Positions 36,606 to 46,207 of a stretch of DNA of 64,000 nucleotides are shown piece after piece; the stretch's first letter is position 1; each line of letters begins with the position of its first letter. The notes under the pieces are model-generated. The model was not told the origin of the DNA and ran no database searches. It worked only from the letters and a program-made list of their open reading frames with translations. The DNA is from Haemophilus sputorum CCUG 13788 (lineage in GTDB: Bacteria > Pseudomonadota > Gammaproteobacteria > Enterobacterales > Pasteurellaceae): NCBI RefSeq assembly GCF_000238795.1, contig NZ_AFNK01000035.1, forward strand, positions 142,615 through 206,614, written 5' to 3'. The position numbers and the translations under genes are program-made.

Positions 36606-38489
36606 TTAGTGATTTGCTGTATTCGCAGAAAGAGATTCTAAAAACTCTTCACTGATATCAATAGATGCACGTTCACGCAGATCTTTCATAAAATCATCAC
36701 GTAAAACAGAGCCTTCTTCTCGATTGAATTGCGCAATCAACGGTTGGAATTCAGCTAAAGTACCATCAGTTACGCTATCTAATGCCACAATCGTAATATC
36801 GCCTTCTTTATTGCGAGATTGCGCAAAAGTTGCTTTATCTGCTGGTTTTGGCATTGCAAATAAAGTGTTTGCTAATACTGCATCTTCAATTTTTGCTTGA
36901 GCATAAACGAAAGTTTTTGCTGGCGCAAAATTCACGTTGACAGACTGGCCTTCATTTAATGCTTTCACATCACTTTCTACTTTTGCTAATAAAGCATGTT
37001 CTGCTTTTTGACGTTTAACCGCTGCTTCCACCTCTTTAGCTGCTTGCTCAAACGTTTTCACGCTAGAAGGCTGGTAGTCACTTACACGGACAATTAAAGT
37101 CGCAGGCGTGTTATCACGGCTTACATCAAAGGCCTCAGAGTTTTGCCCACTTTGACGTAAATCGCCTTCAAATAATGCTTTAATCACTTTATCATTTGCT
37201 AATACAGCAGGTACATTTTCACGGCTAAATGCTTCGGTTTTTTGTACTGTTAAACCTGCATTTTTCGCTACCACCTCTAATGAACCACTATTTTCTACCG
37301 CATCATTTGCCATTTGGCTTGCGACTGAAGAATAAGCACTGTCTTTTAATTGTGATTGAAGTGTAGCAACAATTTGTGCTTTAACTTGCTCAAGTGGTAA
37401 TACGATTTCTGCTTTACGATCTAATAATTTGATTAAATGATAATTGCCATCCACTTTAATCACAGGGCTAACTTTACCAACAGTTAATACATCCGCAGCG
37501 TACTCAAAAGCCTCCGGATAAGTTCCTTTAGCTGCCCAACCTAAATCACCGCCATTCCCTGCTGATAATTGATCTTGCGATTTTTCTTTTGCTAACTGAG
37601 CAAAATCTGCACCATTTTGTAAAGCTTGCGCAATTTCATTTGCTTGTGCTTCATCCGCTACTTGAATATGCGCTAAACGACTTTCACCACGTATTGTGAA
37701 AGCATCGCGATTTTTCGCATAATCATCTTCAATTTGTGCATCTGTTAATGTCGCTTTATCCTTTACCGCTTCAGGTGTTAATAACACATATTCTACGGTA
37801 ACCTTTTCAGGGTTCATTAAAGTTGCTTTATGTGCATCATAATAGGCTTGTAATTCTTGCTCAGAAGCGGTCTGTTTTTGTGCTTCATCTGCAATAGAAA
37901 AGGTTGCGATGCGCGCTTGACGTTTTTGCAACAACCATTTTGCCATTTGAGTTTGTTGTGCAGGCACAGTAAAGTGACTTACTAAAACACCCTCTTGGAT
38001 TTGATCAAATAAAATCCCTTGAGCAATCATTGCCGCATAACCATCTGCAGTAACTTGTGCATTACGTAATGCTGCTAAATAAAGATCGTTATTGAACTTA
38101 CCATCTTGTTGGAACGCAGGATTACTTACGATCGTTTTCTTGATTTGATCCGCTCCCACACCTAATTTTAATTCGTTAGCGTATTGACGGAACAATTCAT
38201 TATCAATCAAACCGTCAAGGACAGATTGGTTAAATTGCGCTGCAAATTCTGGATTATCTAATAAATCCCATGCTTTTTCGCCTTGTCGGTTCACTAAATC
38301 CGTTTGTTGACGGTTTTTCACTTGTTGGAATTGCTCTTGAGAAATTTCAACACCATTAACTTTTACCGCATAATTACTGCGGCCAACCAAGTTTGTTCCA
38401 ATCCCGCCTAATACAAACGAAAGCATTACTAAAGTAAATACAAATTTAAAAACTGGACGGTTCGTCCAGTCATTCCATCTTTCAATCAT
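36606..38489 (-). CDS. ppiD: Periplasmic folding chaperone PpiD
   Basis: PpiD is an inner-membrane-anchored chaperone at the SecYEG exit with a parvulin-like domain. The 627 residues have one N-terminal membrane segment (about 14-35), a SurA-like chaperone region (VNGVEISQEQFQQVKNRQ), and a PpiC rotamase domain (about 262-355, SRLAHIQV...GGDLGWAAKGTYPEAFE). Length matches the family. Confidence 0.95.
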   Translation of the reverse strand: MIERWNDWTNRPVFKFVFTLVMLSFVLGGIGTNLVGRSNYAVKVNGVEISQEQFQQVKNRQQTDLVNRQGEKAWDLLDNPEFAAQFNQSVLDGLIDNELFRQYANELKLGVGADQIKKTIVSNPAFQQDGKFNNDLYLAALRNAQVTADGYAAMIAQGILFDQIQEGVLVSHFTVPAQQTQMAKWLLQKRQARIATFSIADEAQKQTASEQELQAYYDAHKATLMNPEKVTVEYVLLTPEAVKDKATLTDAQIEDDYAKNRDAFTIRGESRLAHIQVADEAQANEIAQALQNGADFAQLAKEKSQDQLSAGNGGDLGWAAKGTYPEAFEYAADVLTVGKVSPVIKVDGNYHLIKLLDRKAEIVLPLEQVKAQIVATLQSQLKDSAYSSVASQMANDAVENSGSLEVVAKNAGLTVQKTEAFSRENVPAVLANDKVIKALFEGDLRQSGQNSEAFDVSRDNTPATLIVRVSDYQPSSVKTFEQAAKEVEAAVKRQKAEHALLAKVESDVKALNEGQSVNVNFAPAKTFVYAQAKIEDAVLANTLFAMPKPADKATFAQSRNKEGDITIVALDSVTDGTLAEFQPLIAQFNREEGSVLRDDFMKDLRERASIDISEEFLESLSANTANH

Positions 38490-38703
38490 TCAATCAATCC
38501 TATCTTGCACGGAAATAATATAAAAATTAGCGGAATTATACTGTAAAGTTGCCTATTCTCAAACGACAAATTAATACAAAGCCTATGCGCTTTTTGCAAA
38601 ATTTCTCTCAAATTCAACCGCTTGTTATGCTTTTTTCTTTTCATTTTTAACAAAATTTGATTTAATTTCTTCTCTAATCTGCCTTTTATCATGAGGAATT
38701 ACC

Positions 38704-40014
38704 ATGGGTATTTATGCCTATCTCTGTTTTCTTTCCGCTCTCTCGATTTTACTCGGCTTTATTACCAGCAAAATCAGCGCCAAAGTGCAATCTACGATTG
38801 CCATTACTGCTGCTGCGATGGTTTGCTCACTTTTAGTCTGGATTCTCGGCTCACTTGGTTGGTTTAAAATTGATGAAATCGCAAAAAGCGTGATGGAGCA
38901 AATTGACTTCAAAAGCTTCCTACTTAACGGGATTTTAGGCTTCTTACTCTTTGCCGGCTCATTAGGTGTTAAATTACCAGTGTTAAAAGATCAAAAATGG
39001 GAAATTACCACCTTTGCTCTCTTCTCAACACTGGCATCAACCTTCTTTATTGCCATTATTATTTGGGCTTTTGCTAATCTTATTGGTTTACCAATTGATT
39101 TTATTTATTGTGTGGTTTTTGGTGCCTTAATTTCTCCAACCGACCCGATTGCCGTATTGGCAATTATCAAAAACTTACGCGCCCCAAAACGATTATCTAT
39201 GCAAGTTGAAGGCGAATCACTTTTCAATGATGGCGTAGGTTTGGTTATTTTCGTGACGGTTTTTGCTGTTGCTTTTGGCGGACAAGAAGCGACATTTTCT
39301 GGCATTTCAAGCTTATTTTTGCATGAAGCTATCGGTGGGATTTTATTCGGATTCGTGCTAGGTTTTATTGCACATATTCTCATTTCTAGCACGGATGATG
39401 GTTCTTTAGAAATTCTTATTACGTTGACTATTCCAACGGCTGGCTTCATGTTTGCGAGCAATATCTTACACGTTTCTGGAGCTTTAGCGATGGTAGTTGC
39501 AGGTATCATGATTGGTAACTGGACTCGCCGTTCTGGCTTCTCTGAACAGAGCCAACGTTATTTAGATCACTTTTGGGAGATGATTGACCATTTCTTAAAC
39601 TCGTTACTCTTCTTCCTTATCGGTTTTGCGCTTCTCTTGGTAGATTTTAATATTTACGGCATTGTGTTAATGATTGCTGCTATTCCAGCTTGTTTAGCTG
39701 CACGCTATTTAAGTTTATGGATTCCCTTTAAAGTGATGCAACAATTTAGAACATACAACCCTTACACCTTAAAAATCATGACTTGGGGTGGCTTACGAGG
39801 TGGTTTGGCACTAGCCATGGCGCTTTCTATTCCGAGCAAAACAGCCTTTGCCGGCGATATTGATGTTAAAGATATTATTTTGGTGATGACCTATGCGGTA
39901 GTAATGTTCTCGATTTTAGTACAAGGCTCAACCATTGAACCGAGTATTCGTAAATCAAAAACCGTTGACCCAAATAGAGAAGCTTATTTGCAACCAAGCA
40001 AAAGTTCACATTAA
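38704..40014 (+). CDS. CPA1-family Na+/H+ antiporter
   Basis: The 436-residue polytopic protein exchanges Na+ (or K+) for H+ at the inner membrane. It has the CPA1 ion-site region GALISPTDPIAVLAIIK and GESLFNDGVGLV, followed by TWGGLRGGLALAMALS, with about twelve membrane segments. The C-terminus is short and hydrophilic. The gene is divergent from ppiD (214-base gap) and monocistronic. Confidence 0.92.
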   Translation: MGIYAYLCFLSALSILLGFITSKISAKVQSTIAITAAAMVCSLLVWILGSLGWFKIDEIAKSVMEQIDFKSFLLNGILGFLLFAGSLGVKLPVLKDQKWEITTFALFSTLASTFFIAIIIWAFANLIGLPIDFIYCVVFGALISPTDPIAVLAIIKNLRAPKRLSMQVEGESLFNDGVGLVIFVTVFAVAFGGQEATFSGISSLFLHEAIGGILFGFVLGFIAHILISSTDDGSLEILITLTIPTAGFMFASNILHVSGALAMVVAGIMIGNWTRRSGFSEQSQRYLDHFWEMIDHFLNSLLFFLIGFALLLVDFNIYGIVLMIAAIPACLAARYLSLWIPFKVMQQFRTYNPYTLKIMTWGGLRGGLALAMALSIPSKTAFAGDIDVKDIILVMTYAVVMFSILVQGSTIEPSIRKSKTVDPNREAYLQPSKSSH

Positions 40015-40133
40015 AAATGCAAATTTTAGTTGAAATTTAACCGCTTTATCTTTAAAATTTTGGCTTCCTGTCCTCGCTGAGTTAGAGATCGGCGAGTGAT
40101 GTATTATCAACCCTTAACAAAAAGGAAAATAAC

Positions 40134-40403
40134 ATGTCTCTAAGCGTAGAAGCAAAAGCGAAAATCGTTGCTGAATTTGGTCGTGATGCAAAAGATACTG
40201 GTTCTTCAGAAGTTCAAATTGCATTATTAACAGCACAAATCAACCACTTACAAGCACACTTTGCTGAGCACAAAAAAGATCACCACGGTCGTCGTGGTTT
40301 ATTACGTATGGTTTCACGCCGTCGTAAATTATTAGACTACTTAAAACGTACTGATCTTGCTAAATATTCAGAAACTATTGCACGTTTAGGTTTACGTCGC
40401 TAA
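40134..40403 (+). CDS. rpsO: 30S ribosomal protein S15
   Basis: S15 binds 16S rRNA early in assembly. The 89 residues match the family exactly, with [19 protein letters not shown] and [21 protein letters not shown]. An AAGGAAA ribosome site precedes the ATG. A strong terminator follows. Confidence 0.98.
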   Translation: MSLSVEAKAKIVAEFGRDAKDTGSSEVQIALLTAQINHLQAHFAEHKKDHHGRRGLLRMVSRRRKLLDYLKRTDLAKYSETIARLGLRR

Positions 40404-40417
40404 TTTCAGAATTAATG

Positions 40418-40445
40418 AAAACCGAGCTTTGGCTCGGTTTTTTTA
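40418..40445 (+). terminator. Terminator after rpsO
   Basis: AAAACCGAGC (40418-40427) pairs with GCTCGGTTTT (40432-40441), with a T-run. It ends only about 13 bases before the ilvY start. Confidence 0.9.
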
Positions 40446-40457
40446 TGTGTAATGATT

Positions 40458-41339
40458 ATGGAATTCCAACATCTTAAACTTTTCATTGATTTAGCCCAAA
40501 GCCGTAGTTTTATCCGCACAGCAGAAAAAAACTATATGAGTGCTTCAACGCTTACCCGCCAAATTCAACAAATTGAAGAAAAAATCGGGCAACCACTATT
40601 GATCAGAGATAACCGCCAAGTGCATTTAACCGATGCTGGCAGAAAATTCTTAGAATTTGCCAATCAAAGCTGGGCGCATTGGCAACAATTTCAGCATCAA
40701 TTATCAAGTAATCAAACGGAATTAGAGGGCGAACTCAAGCTTTTTTGCTCGGTGACGGCAACTTATAGCCACCTGCCTGCAATTTTAGAGCGCTTTCGTC
40801 AACGCCATCCAAAAGTAGAAATTAAGCTTAATACAGGAGATCCCTCGCAAGCATTAAGCAATGTACAATCTATGCAAGCTGATCTTTCGCTCGCAGGCAA
40901 ACCTGAATCGCTACCTACCAACATTGATTTTCACTATATTGATGAAATTAAACTCTCACTGATTGTGCCACGTATCGCTTGTGCCGCAACGCAATTATTG
41001 CAACAGCAGCCAATTAACTGGCAAGAAATGCCATTTATTCTGCCACTAGATGGCCCTGCTCGAAAACGTATTGATCATTGGTTTAAAACCCAGAAAATAA
41101 AATCTCCAAAAATTTATGCTACTGTTGCAGGACATGAAGGTATTGTCCCAATGGTTGCGCTTGGTTGTGGTGTTGCCCTACTACCTGATGTCGTTATTCA
41201 ACATAGCCCAGCTAACAGCCAAGTCTCTTATTTTCACTTACCCGTTCCGATTGAACCGTTTGAGCTTGGTGTTTGTGTCCAACATAAACGCTTACAAGAA
41301 CCTGTGCTCAATGCTTTTTGGAAATTGCTTTCTAAATAG
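40458..41339 (+). CDS. ilvY: LysR-type regulator IlvY
   Basis: IlvY activates ilvC in branched-chain amino-acid synthesis in response to acetohydroxy acids. The 293-residue protein has an N-terminal winged helix (SRSFIRTAEKNYMSASTLTRQIQQIEEKIG) broken here only for length. It also has the IlvY-specific run FCSVTATYSHLPAIL and GHEGIVPMVALGCGVALLP. The start MEFQHLKLF (40458) matches the family better than the ATG at 40452. ilvC is not next to it, unlike in Escherichia. Confidence 0.9.
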   Translation: MEFQHLKLFIDLAQSRSFIRTAEKNYMSASTLTRQIQQIEEKIGQPLLIRDNRQVHLTDAGRKFLEFANQSWAHWQQFQHQLSSNQTELEGELKLFCSVTATYSHLPAILERFRQRHPKVEIKLNTGDPSQALSNVQSMQADLSLAGKPESLPTNIDFHYIDEIKLSLIVPRIACAATQLLQQQPINWQEMPFILPLDGPARKRIDHWFKTQKIKSPKIYATVAGHEGIVPMVALGCGVALLPDVVIQHSPANSQVSYFHLPVPIEPFELGVCVQHKRLQEPVLNAFWKLLSK

Positions 41340-41343
41340 CAAC

Positions 41344-41385
41344 AAGCGGTAGAATTTGCAAATTATTTTGCAAATTCTACCGCTT
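41344..41385. terminator. Perfect 19-bp inverted repeat built on uptake-signal-like sequence
   Basis: 41344-41362 pairs perfectly with 41367-41385 around a TTAT loop. The left arm begins inside ACAAGCGGT. It lies between convergent ilvY and the next minus-strand gene and has no T-tract. It probably acts as a strong hairpin terminator or is a paired uptake signal, or both. Confidence 0.65.
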
Positions 41386-41404
41386 AATATCATAGATTAT
41401 CTGA

Positions 41405-42460
41405 CTACTTAATGTATTGTTTTACACCTGGTAAAAGAAGATCTTTAACCTCTTCTAGCTCTAAATATACAGAACCTTGATTTCTGCCTAAATAAATCCC
41501 AACACCAGTATTAGTTAATGACATATATAGATCATCTTCAATAGAAAAATGCTCCCCACCATATATTCGATTCTCCGATTCTATTTTTTTCTCGAAAAGT
41601 ACTTCTAACTTTTTCTTATTTGCTTTTGGAAAGATATCGATAAACGTTGCTCTTTTCTTTTTCACTAAATCAAAAGTCGCCTCAAATTCATAGTCCTCAG
41701 AGACATTTCCATATTCAGGATACCAGTCCCAATTTTGAAAATTAAACGTAACAAATTTTGAAAATTGACCAACTAGCTCAACCTTAACTTTTTCACCAAT
41801 AGATCCAGGTGTAGTACAACCTTCTTCAAAAGAATCATTCTTAAATTTCTTTTCTAAAGCCTTAACTGCATCAGTTCTTGTCAGTAAAGATTTGGGTTCA
41901 ACATTTAAGATATATGAGAATAAAATGCTATCAAGCCAATCAATATTAGTTCTATCCATAGTTACAGAAATAGTAAAAATATTTTCATATTTCTTTTCAT
42001 CACAATGATTTAGTAAATTAACTACTCTACTTTTCTCAAATAATATGTCCTTTTTTGTGCTTATTTTGGGAATATTTGTAGAGGCTAGATTATCTTCGGC
42101 TGGCTTTAATGTAGCTGCCTTAGCAGAAAGTGATTCTGCTCTCTCTTTATTTAAATCCATTAAACACTTCTGCTTATTATCGCTAATTTCGCAGTTTTTA
42201 TTACGGTTGACTAACCACGCTTTTTGAGCTTCTTCAAAAGCTAACGCTTTTTCAGGATCTGCTTTTTGATAGTTTGCATAAATAGCATTATAAGATTTAG
42301 TAATTTGTTTTTTATAAACATCTGAAGCTTTTTCTGCACAAAGTTCAATAATACCATCCGTTGATGCTCCAGCTTTATCTAAACAAGCTTGGTAAGGGTC
42401 ACTTTCAGCAAATGCTGAAGTTGATAATGCTAACGTAGAGAGGAGGAAAATTTTTTTCAT
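41405..42460 (-). CDS. Exported protein with LprI-like (DUF1311) N-terminal domain
   Basis: The 351-residue protein begins with a signal peptide (MKKIFLLSTLALSTSAFAES). Residues about 20-115 resemble the lysozyme-inhibitor LprI / DUF1311 domain: CLDKAGASTDGIIELC, EEAQKAWLVNRNKNCE, and four spaced cysteines. The C-terminal part has TFDLVKKKRATFIDIF and EDDLYMSLTNTGVGIYLG, like the RsiV/DUF3298 fold that can bind lysozyme. A role in resisting host lysozyme is possible but inferred. It follows another exported-protein gene at 12 bases. Confidence 0.65.
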   Translation of the reverse strand: MKKIFLLSTLALSTSAFAESDPYQACLDKAGASTDGIIELCAEKASDVYKKQITKSYNAIYANYQKADPEKALAFEEAQKAWLVNRNKNCEISDNKQKCLMDLNKERAESLSAKAATLKPAEDNLASTNIPKISTKKDILFEKSRVVNLLNHCDEKKYENIFTISVTMDRTNIDWLDSILFSYILNVEPKSLLTRTDAVKALEKKFKNDSFEEGCTTPGSIGEKVKVELVGQFSKFVTFNFQNWDWYPEYGNVSEDYEFEATFDLVKKKRATFIDIFPKANKKKLEVLFEKKIESENRIYGGEHFSIEDDLYMSLTNTGVGIYLGRNQGSVYLELEEVKDLLLPGVKQYIK

Positions 42461-42472
42461 AGTTAATTCCTT

Positions 42473-43003
42473 TTAGTTGATTTGGGTTTTCTTTAAGATT
42501 TTCATTTCAGGTAATTTGACTTCATATTCAAATTTTTTACTTGGCATTGCATTACCATCATTTTCAGCGTATTCGCTACTCACTATTGAAATTATACCGA
42601 TTTCTTTTTGGGTTACTTTTTCAATAAAACGTGGGTTAATTTCAGAATTTAAAGTAAATAAATCATATTCTTTAGGTTCAGTAATAGAGATGTAACCATT
42701 TTTCATTAAAGCTGATGGACCAAAATAAACTGGTGTTAATTTCGCAAAATTGGTACCACTACCACCATCACAATCGCCATAATAAATAACAACATAAGAA
42801 ACTATGCCATCTTCTTTATCTTCCTCCATTAAAAAAACATTTTTATCAGGAGATTTTCCAACAAGAGGAGTAACTTCGCAATAAACTGCATTACCAAATC
42901 CCATAGCTTTTTGATAAGCTATTTTGACTTGTTCGGTATGAGTATGTGCATGAACTAAAGAAGATAGTGAAAATAATGTAAGCGCAAGAAAGGATTTTTT
43001 CAT
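42473..43003 (-). CDS. Small exported protein of unknown function
   Basis: The 176-residue protein starts with a signal peptide (MKKSFLALTLFSLSSLVHA) at 43003, followed by HTHTEQ. The mature part has two cysteines (VYCEV, GDCDGG) and no motif I recognise. It is 12 bases upstream of the LprI-like gene on the same strand, so the two probably form an operon. Confidence 0.7.
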   Translation of the reverse strand: MKKSFLALTLFSLSSLVHAHTHTEQVKIAYQKAMGFGNAVYCEVTPLVGKSPDKNVFLMEEDKEDGIVSYVVIYYGDCDGGSGTNFAKLTPVYFGPSALMKNGYISITEPKEYDLFTLNSEINPRFIEKVTQKEIGIISIVSSEYAENDGNAMPSKKFEYEVKLPEMKILKKTQIN

Positions 43004-43139
43004 AGAATTTTCCGTAATTAGATGAAATAGTTTAGCTATCATACTAACTAATTATTTTTTGCAACTTACTTTCAATATGATTTTATATCCTGTCAAATTA
43101 GAAAATAAAACCCGTTAATAACGGGTTAAATAATTAAAC

Positions 43140-43173
43140 AAAAAGCGAGAGCCTAAAACTCTCGCTTTTTCAC
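43140..43173 (-). terminator. Terminator after tkt
   Basis: AAAAGCGAGAG pairs with CTCTCGCTTTT around CCTAAAA, followed on the minus strand by a T-rich tract. Confidence 0.75.
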
Positions 43174-43188
43174 TTTTATTATAGAAAC

Positions 43189-45186
43189 TTATAAAATTTC
43201 TTTTGCTTTAGCCACTACGTTTTCAACAGTGAAACCGAAGAGTTTGAATAATTCATTCGCAGGTGCAGATTCACCAAAGCTATTCATACCCACGATCTTA
43301 CCTTCAAAACCAACGTATTTATACCAGAAATCAGATAACTGTGCTTCAATCGCCACACGTTTAGTTACCGCTTTAGGTAATACTGCTTCACGGTATGCTG
43401 CATCTTGTTTATCAAACACATTGGTGCTTGGCATTGAAACTACACGGACTTTTTTACCTTCAGCTTCAAGCACTTCAGCTGCTTTAACCGCTAACTCAAC
43501 TTCAGAGCCTGTTGCAATGAAGATTAAATCTGGTGTACCCGCGCAATCTTTTAAGATATAACCTCCACGAGCAATATCTGCTAGTTGTGCAGCATTACGT
43601 GGTTGTTGTTGCAGATTTTGACGTGTAAAGATTAACGCACTTGGGCCTTCTTTACGTTCAATAGCTGCTTTCCACGCTACTGCAGATTCCACTTGATCAG
43701 CTGGACGCCATGTTTCAAGATTTGGAATATAACGTAATGATGCGGTTTGTTCTACCGGTTGATGGGTTGGGCCATCTTCACCTAAACCAATTGAATCGTG
43801 CGTATAAACAAAGATTGAACGTTGTTTCATTAACGCCGCCATACGTACTGCATTATGAGCATATTCGTAGAACATTAAGAAGGTTGCACCGTAAGGAATA
43901 AAGCCGCCATGTAATGCAATACCGTTCATAATGGCAGACATACCGAACTCACGCACACCGTAGTTGATATAGTTACCATCTACATTATGATCAGCACGAA
44001 TTGGTTTTGAACCAGACCATAAGGTTAAGTTTGAACTTGCTAAGTCTGCTGAACCACCAAGTAATTCTGGTAATACGTGTGCATAAGCTTCAATTGCGTT
44101 TTGTGATGCTTTACGGCTTGCAATCGCTGCTGGATTTGCTTGTAATTTTTCAACAAACGCTTGGCTTTCTTGTGCCCAATTTGCTGGTAATTCACCGCTT
44201 ACACGACGTTTAAATTCTGCTGCTAATTCAGGGTATGCTGCTTCATATGCTGCAAATTTAGCATCCCATGCGCGCTCTTGCTCTGCACCTTTTGCTTTAG
44301 CATCCCATTGTGCATAAACATCTGCAGGGATTTCGAATGGTGCATAAGTCCAATTTAATGCCTTACGAGTTAATTCAATTTCTTCATTACCTAATGGCGC
44401 ACCATGACAATCATGTGATGCTGATTTATTTGGAGAACCGTAACCAATAATAGTTTTACAAATAATTAATGTTGGACGATCTTTTTCTGCTTTTGCATTC
44501 TCAATAGCAAATTTGATTTGTTCCGCATCATGACCATCAACATTGCGGATAACTTGCCAGCCATAAGCTTCGAAGCGTTGTGCAGTATCATCTGAGAACC
44601 AACCATCAACATGACCATCAATAGAGATATTGTTATCGTCATAGAATGCGATAAGTTTGCCTAAGCCTAAAGTTCCAGCTAAAGAACAAGCTTCATGCGA
44701 AATACCTTCCATTAAACAGCCATCACCTAAAAACGCGTAGGTGTAATGGTCAACAATTTCATGACCCTCACGGTTAAATTGACCTGCTAAAGTTTTCTCA
44801 GCAATTGCCATCCCAACCGCATTGGTAATACCTTGGCCTAATGGACCTGTTGTGGTTTCAACACCTGGTGCATAACCATATTCTGGGTGGCCTGGGGTTT
44901 TTGAGTGTAATTGGCGGAATTGTTTTAAATCTTCAATAGAAAGATCATAGCCGGTTAAATGTAATAAGCTATAAATTAGCATTGAACCATGACCATTAGA
45001 CAGAACAAAGCGGTCGCGATCTGCCCATTTAGGATTGGTCGGGTTATGTTTTAAGAAATCACGCCATAAAACTTCGGCAATATCTGCCATTCCCATTGGC
45101 GCGCCCGGGTGACCTGAGTTCGCTTTTTGTACTGCATCCATACTTAAAACACGAATTGCATTCGCTAGTACTTTACGTTCTGCCAT
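43189..45186 (-). CDS. tkt: Transketolase
   Basis: Transketolase moves two-carbon units in the non-oxidative pentose phosphate pathway. The 665 residues contain the thiamine-diphosphate motif [13 protein letters not shown]...[12 protein letters not shown] near the N-terminus, and [16 protein letters not shown] in the pyrimidine domain. Length is exact for the enterobacterial type. It has its own promoter region (45187-45345) and a terminator. Confidence 0.98.
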   Translation of the reverse strand: MAERKVLANAIRVLSMDAVQKANSGHPGAPMGMADIAEVLWRDFLKHNPTNPKWADRDRFVLSNGHGSMLIYSLLHLTGYDLSIEDLKQFRQLHSKTPGHPEYGYAPGVETTTGPLGQGITNAVGMAIAEKTLAGQFNREGHEIVDHYTYAFLGDGCLMEGISHEACSLAGTLGLGKLIAFYDDNNISIDGHVDGWFSDDTAQRFEAYGWQVIRNVDGHDAEQIKFAIENAKAEKDRPTLIICKTIIGYGSPNKSASHDCHGAPLGNEEIELTRKALNWTYAPFEIPADVYAQWDAKAKGAEQERAWDAKFAAYEAAYPELAAEFKRRVSGELPANWAQESQAFVEKLQANPAAIASRKASQNAIEAYAHVLPELLGGSADLASSNLTLWSGSKPIRADHNVDGNYINYGVREFGMSAIMNGIALHGGFIPYGATFLMFYEYAHNAVRMAALMKQRSIFVYTHDSIGLGEDGPTHQPVEQTASLRYIPNLETWRPADQVESAVAWKAAIERKEGPSALIFTRQNLQQQPRNAAQLADIARGGYILKDCAGTPDLIFIATGSEVELAVKAAEVLEAEGKKVRVVSMPSTNVFDKQDAAYREAVLPKAVTKRVAIEAQLSDFWYKYVGFEGKIVGMNSFGESAPANELFKLFGFTVENVVAKAKEIL

Positions 45187-45345
45187 TGTAATCTCCTCAT
45201 CGAAAATGACTGTTTTTGATTAGTTATGATTGTAATAGATTTCAAAAGAAAACTCAAAACAATCAGCCCGTTTGTAATTCAACTCACAAACTACGTCTCA
45301 CCGAAACAAGCGGTGAGTTTTTATGATTTTTTTACCAATTAAAGT

Positions 45346-46149
45346 TTATTTAAATACTGCCCAAACTGGAGAGTGATCTGATGGTTTTTCCATTGCACGA
45401 ATCTCTAGATCAATCCCCGTTTCTACACAGCGCTCCGCCAGTGATTTTGATGCTAATATCAAGTCAATTCTTAATCCACGGTTATCATCAAAACCTTTTG
45501 AGCGATAATCAAACCATGAAAATTTATCATTAGCCTGTGGATTCATTTGGCGAAATGTGTCAACCAGACCATAGTCATATAAACGCGCTAGCCACTCACG
45601 TTCTTCAGGTAAAAATGAGCATTTACCATCGCGCAACCAACGTTTACGGTTTGGCTCACCAATGCCAATATCTAAATCGGTTGGGCTAATATTCATATCG
45701 CCCATAATAACAATTGGATGACTTGGTTTTAATTCAGTTTCCAAATAATGTTGTAAATCTGCATAAAATTTAGCTTTTGCTGGGAATTTAGTTTCATGGC
45801 TACGATTTTCCCCTTGTGGGAAATAGCCATTTAATACGGTTAATACCCCAAATTCAGTTTCAATATCAGCCATAATCATACGTTTTTGAGCATCAGGCTC
45901 ATCATTTGGAAAACCTCTGCGCACAGCAAGCGGTGCTTTTTTAGTAAGCAGCGCTACACCATAATGCCCTTTTTGTCCATGATGAAAAATATGGTAGCCT
46001 AAATTTTCAACTAAATGATGTGGAAACTCTTCATCAGCCACTTTGATTTCTTGTAAACCAATCACATCTGGCTGATGTTTATCAATAATAGCTTCTAATT
46101 GATGTGGTCTGGCACGTAATCCATTGATATTAAAAGAGATAAATTTCAT
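45346..46149 (-). CDS. xthA: Exodeoxyribonuclease III
   Basis: XthA is an AP endonuclease and 3'-5' exonuclease of base-excision repair. The 267 residues show [44 protein letters not shown] and the terminal SDHSPVWA. These carry the metal and catalytic residues of the family. Confidence 0.97.
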   Translation of the reverse strand: MKFISFNINGLRARPHQLEAIIDKHQPDVIGLQEIKVADEEFPHHLVENLGYHIFHHGQKGHYGVALLTKKAPLAVRRGFPNDEPDAQKRMIMADIETEFGVLTVLNGYFPQGENRSHETKFPAKAKFYADLQHYLETELKPSHPIVIMGDMNISPTDLDIGIGEPNRKRWLRDGKCSFLPEEREWLARLYDYGLVDTFRQMNPQANDKFSWFDYRSKGFDDNRGLRIDLILASKSLAERCVETGIDLEIRAMEKPSDHSPVWAVFK

Positions 46150-46207
46150 TTTTTCCTTAAGTGAGAAATGGATAATAGCCTTATGCTATTATCCATATGT
46201 GTAAAGA

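Noticed and set aside
45298..45323. CTCACCG/CGGTGAG hairpin as a plus-strand terminator
   Set aside because: No plus-strand gene precedes it; it lies between two minus-strand genes, and the minus-strand side lacks a T-tract. I kept it only as an uptake-signal hairpin.
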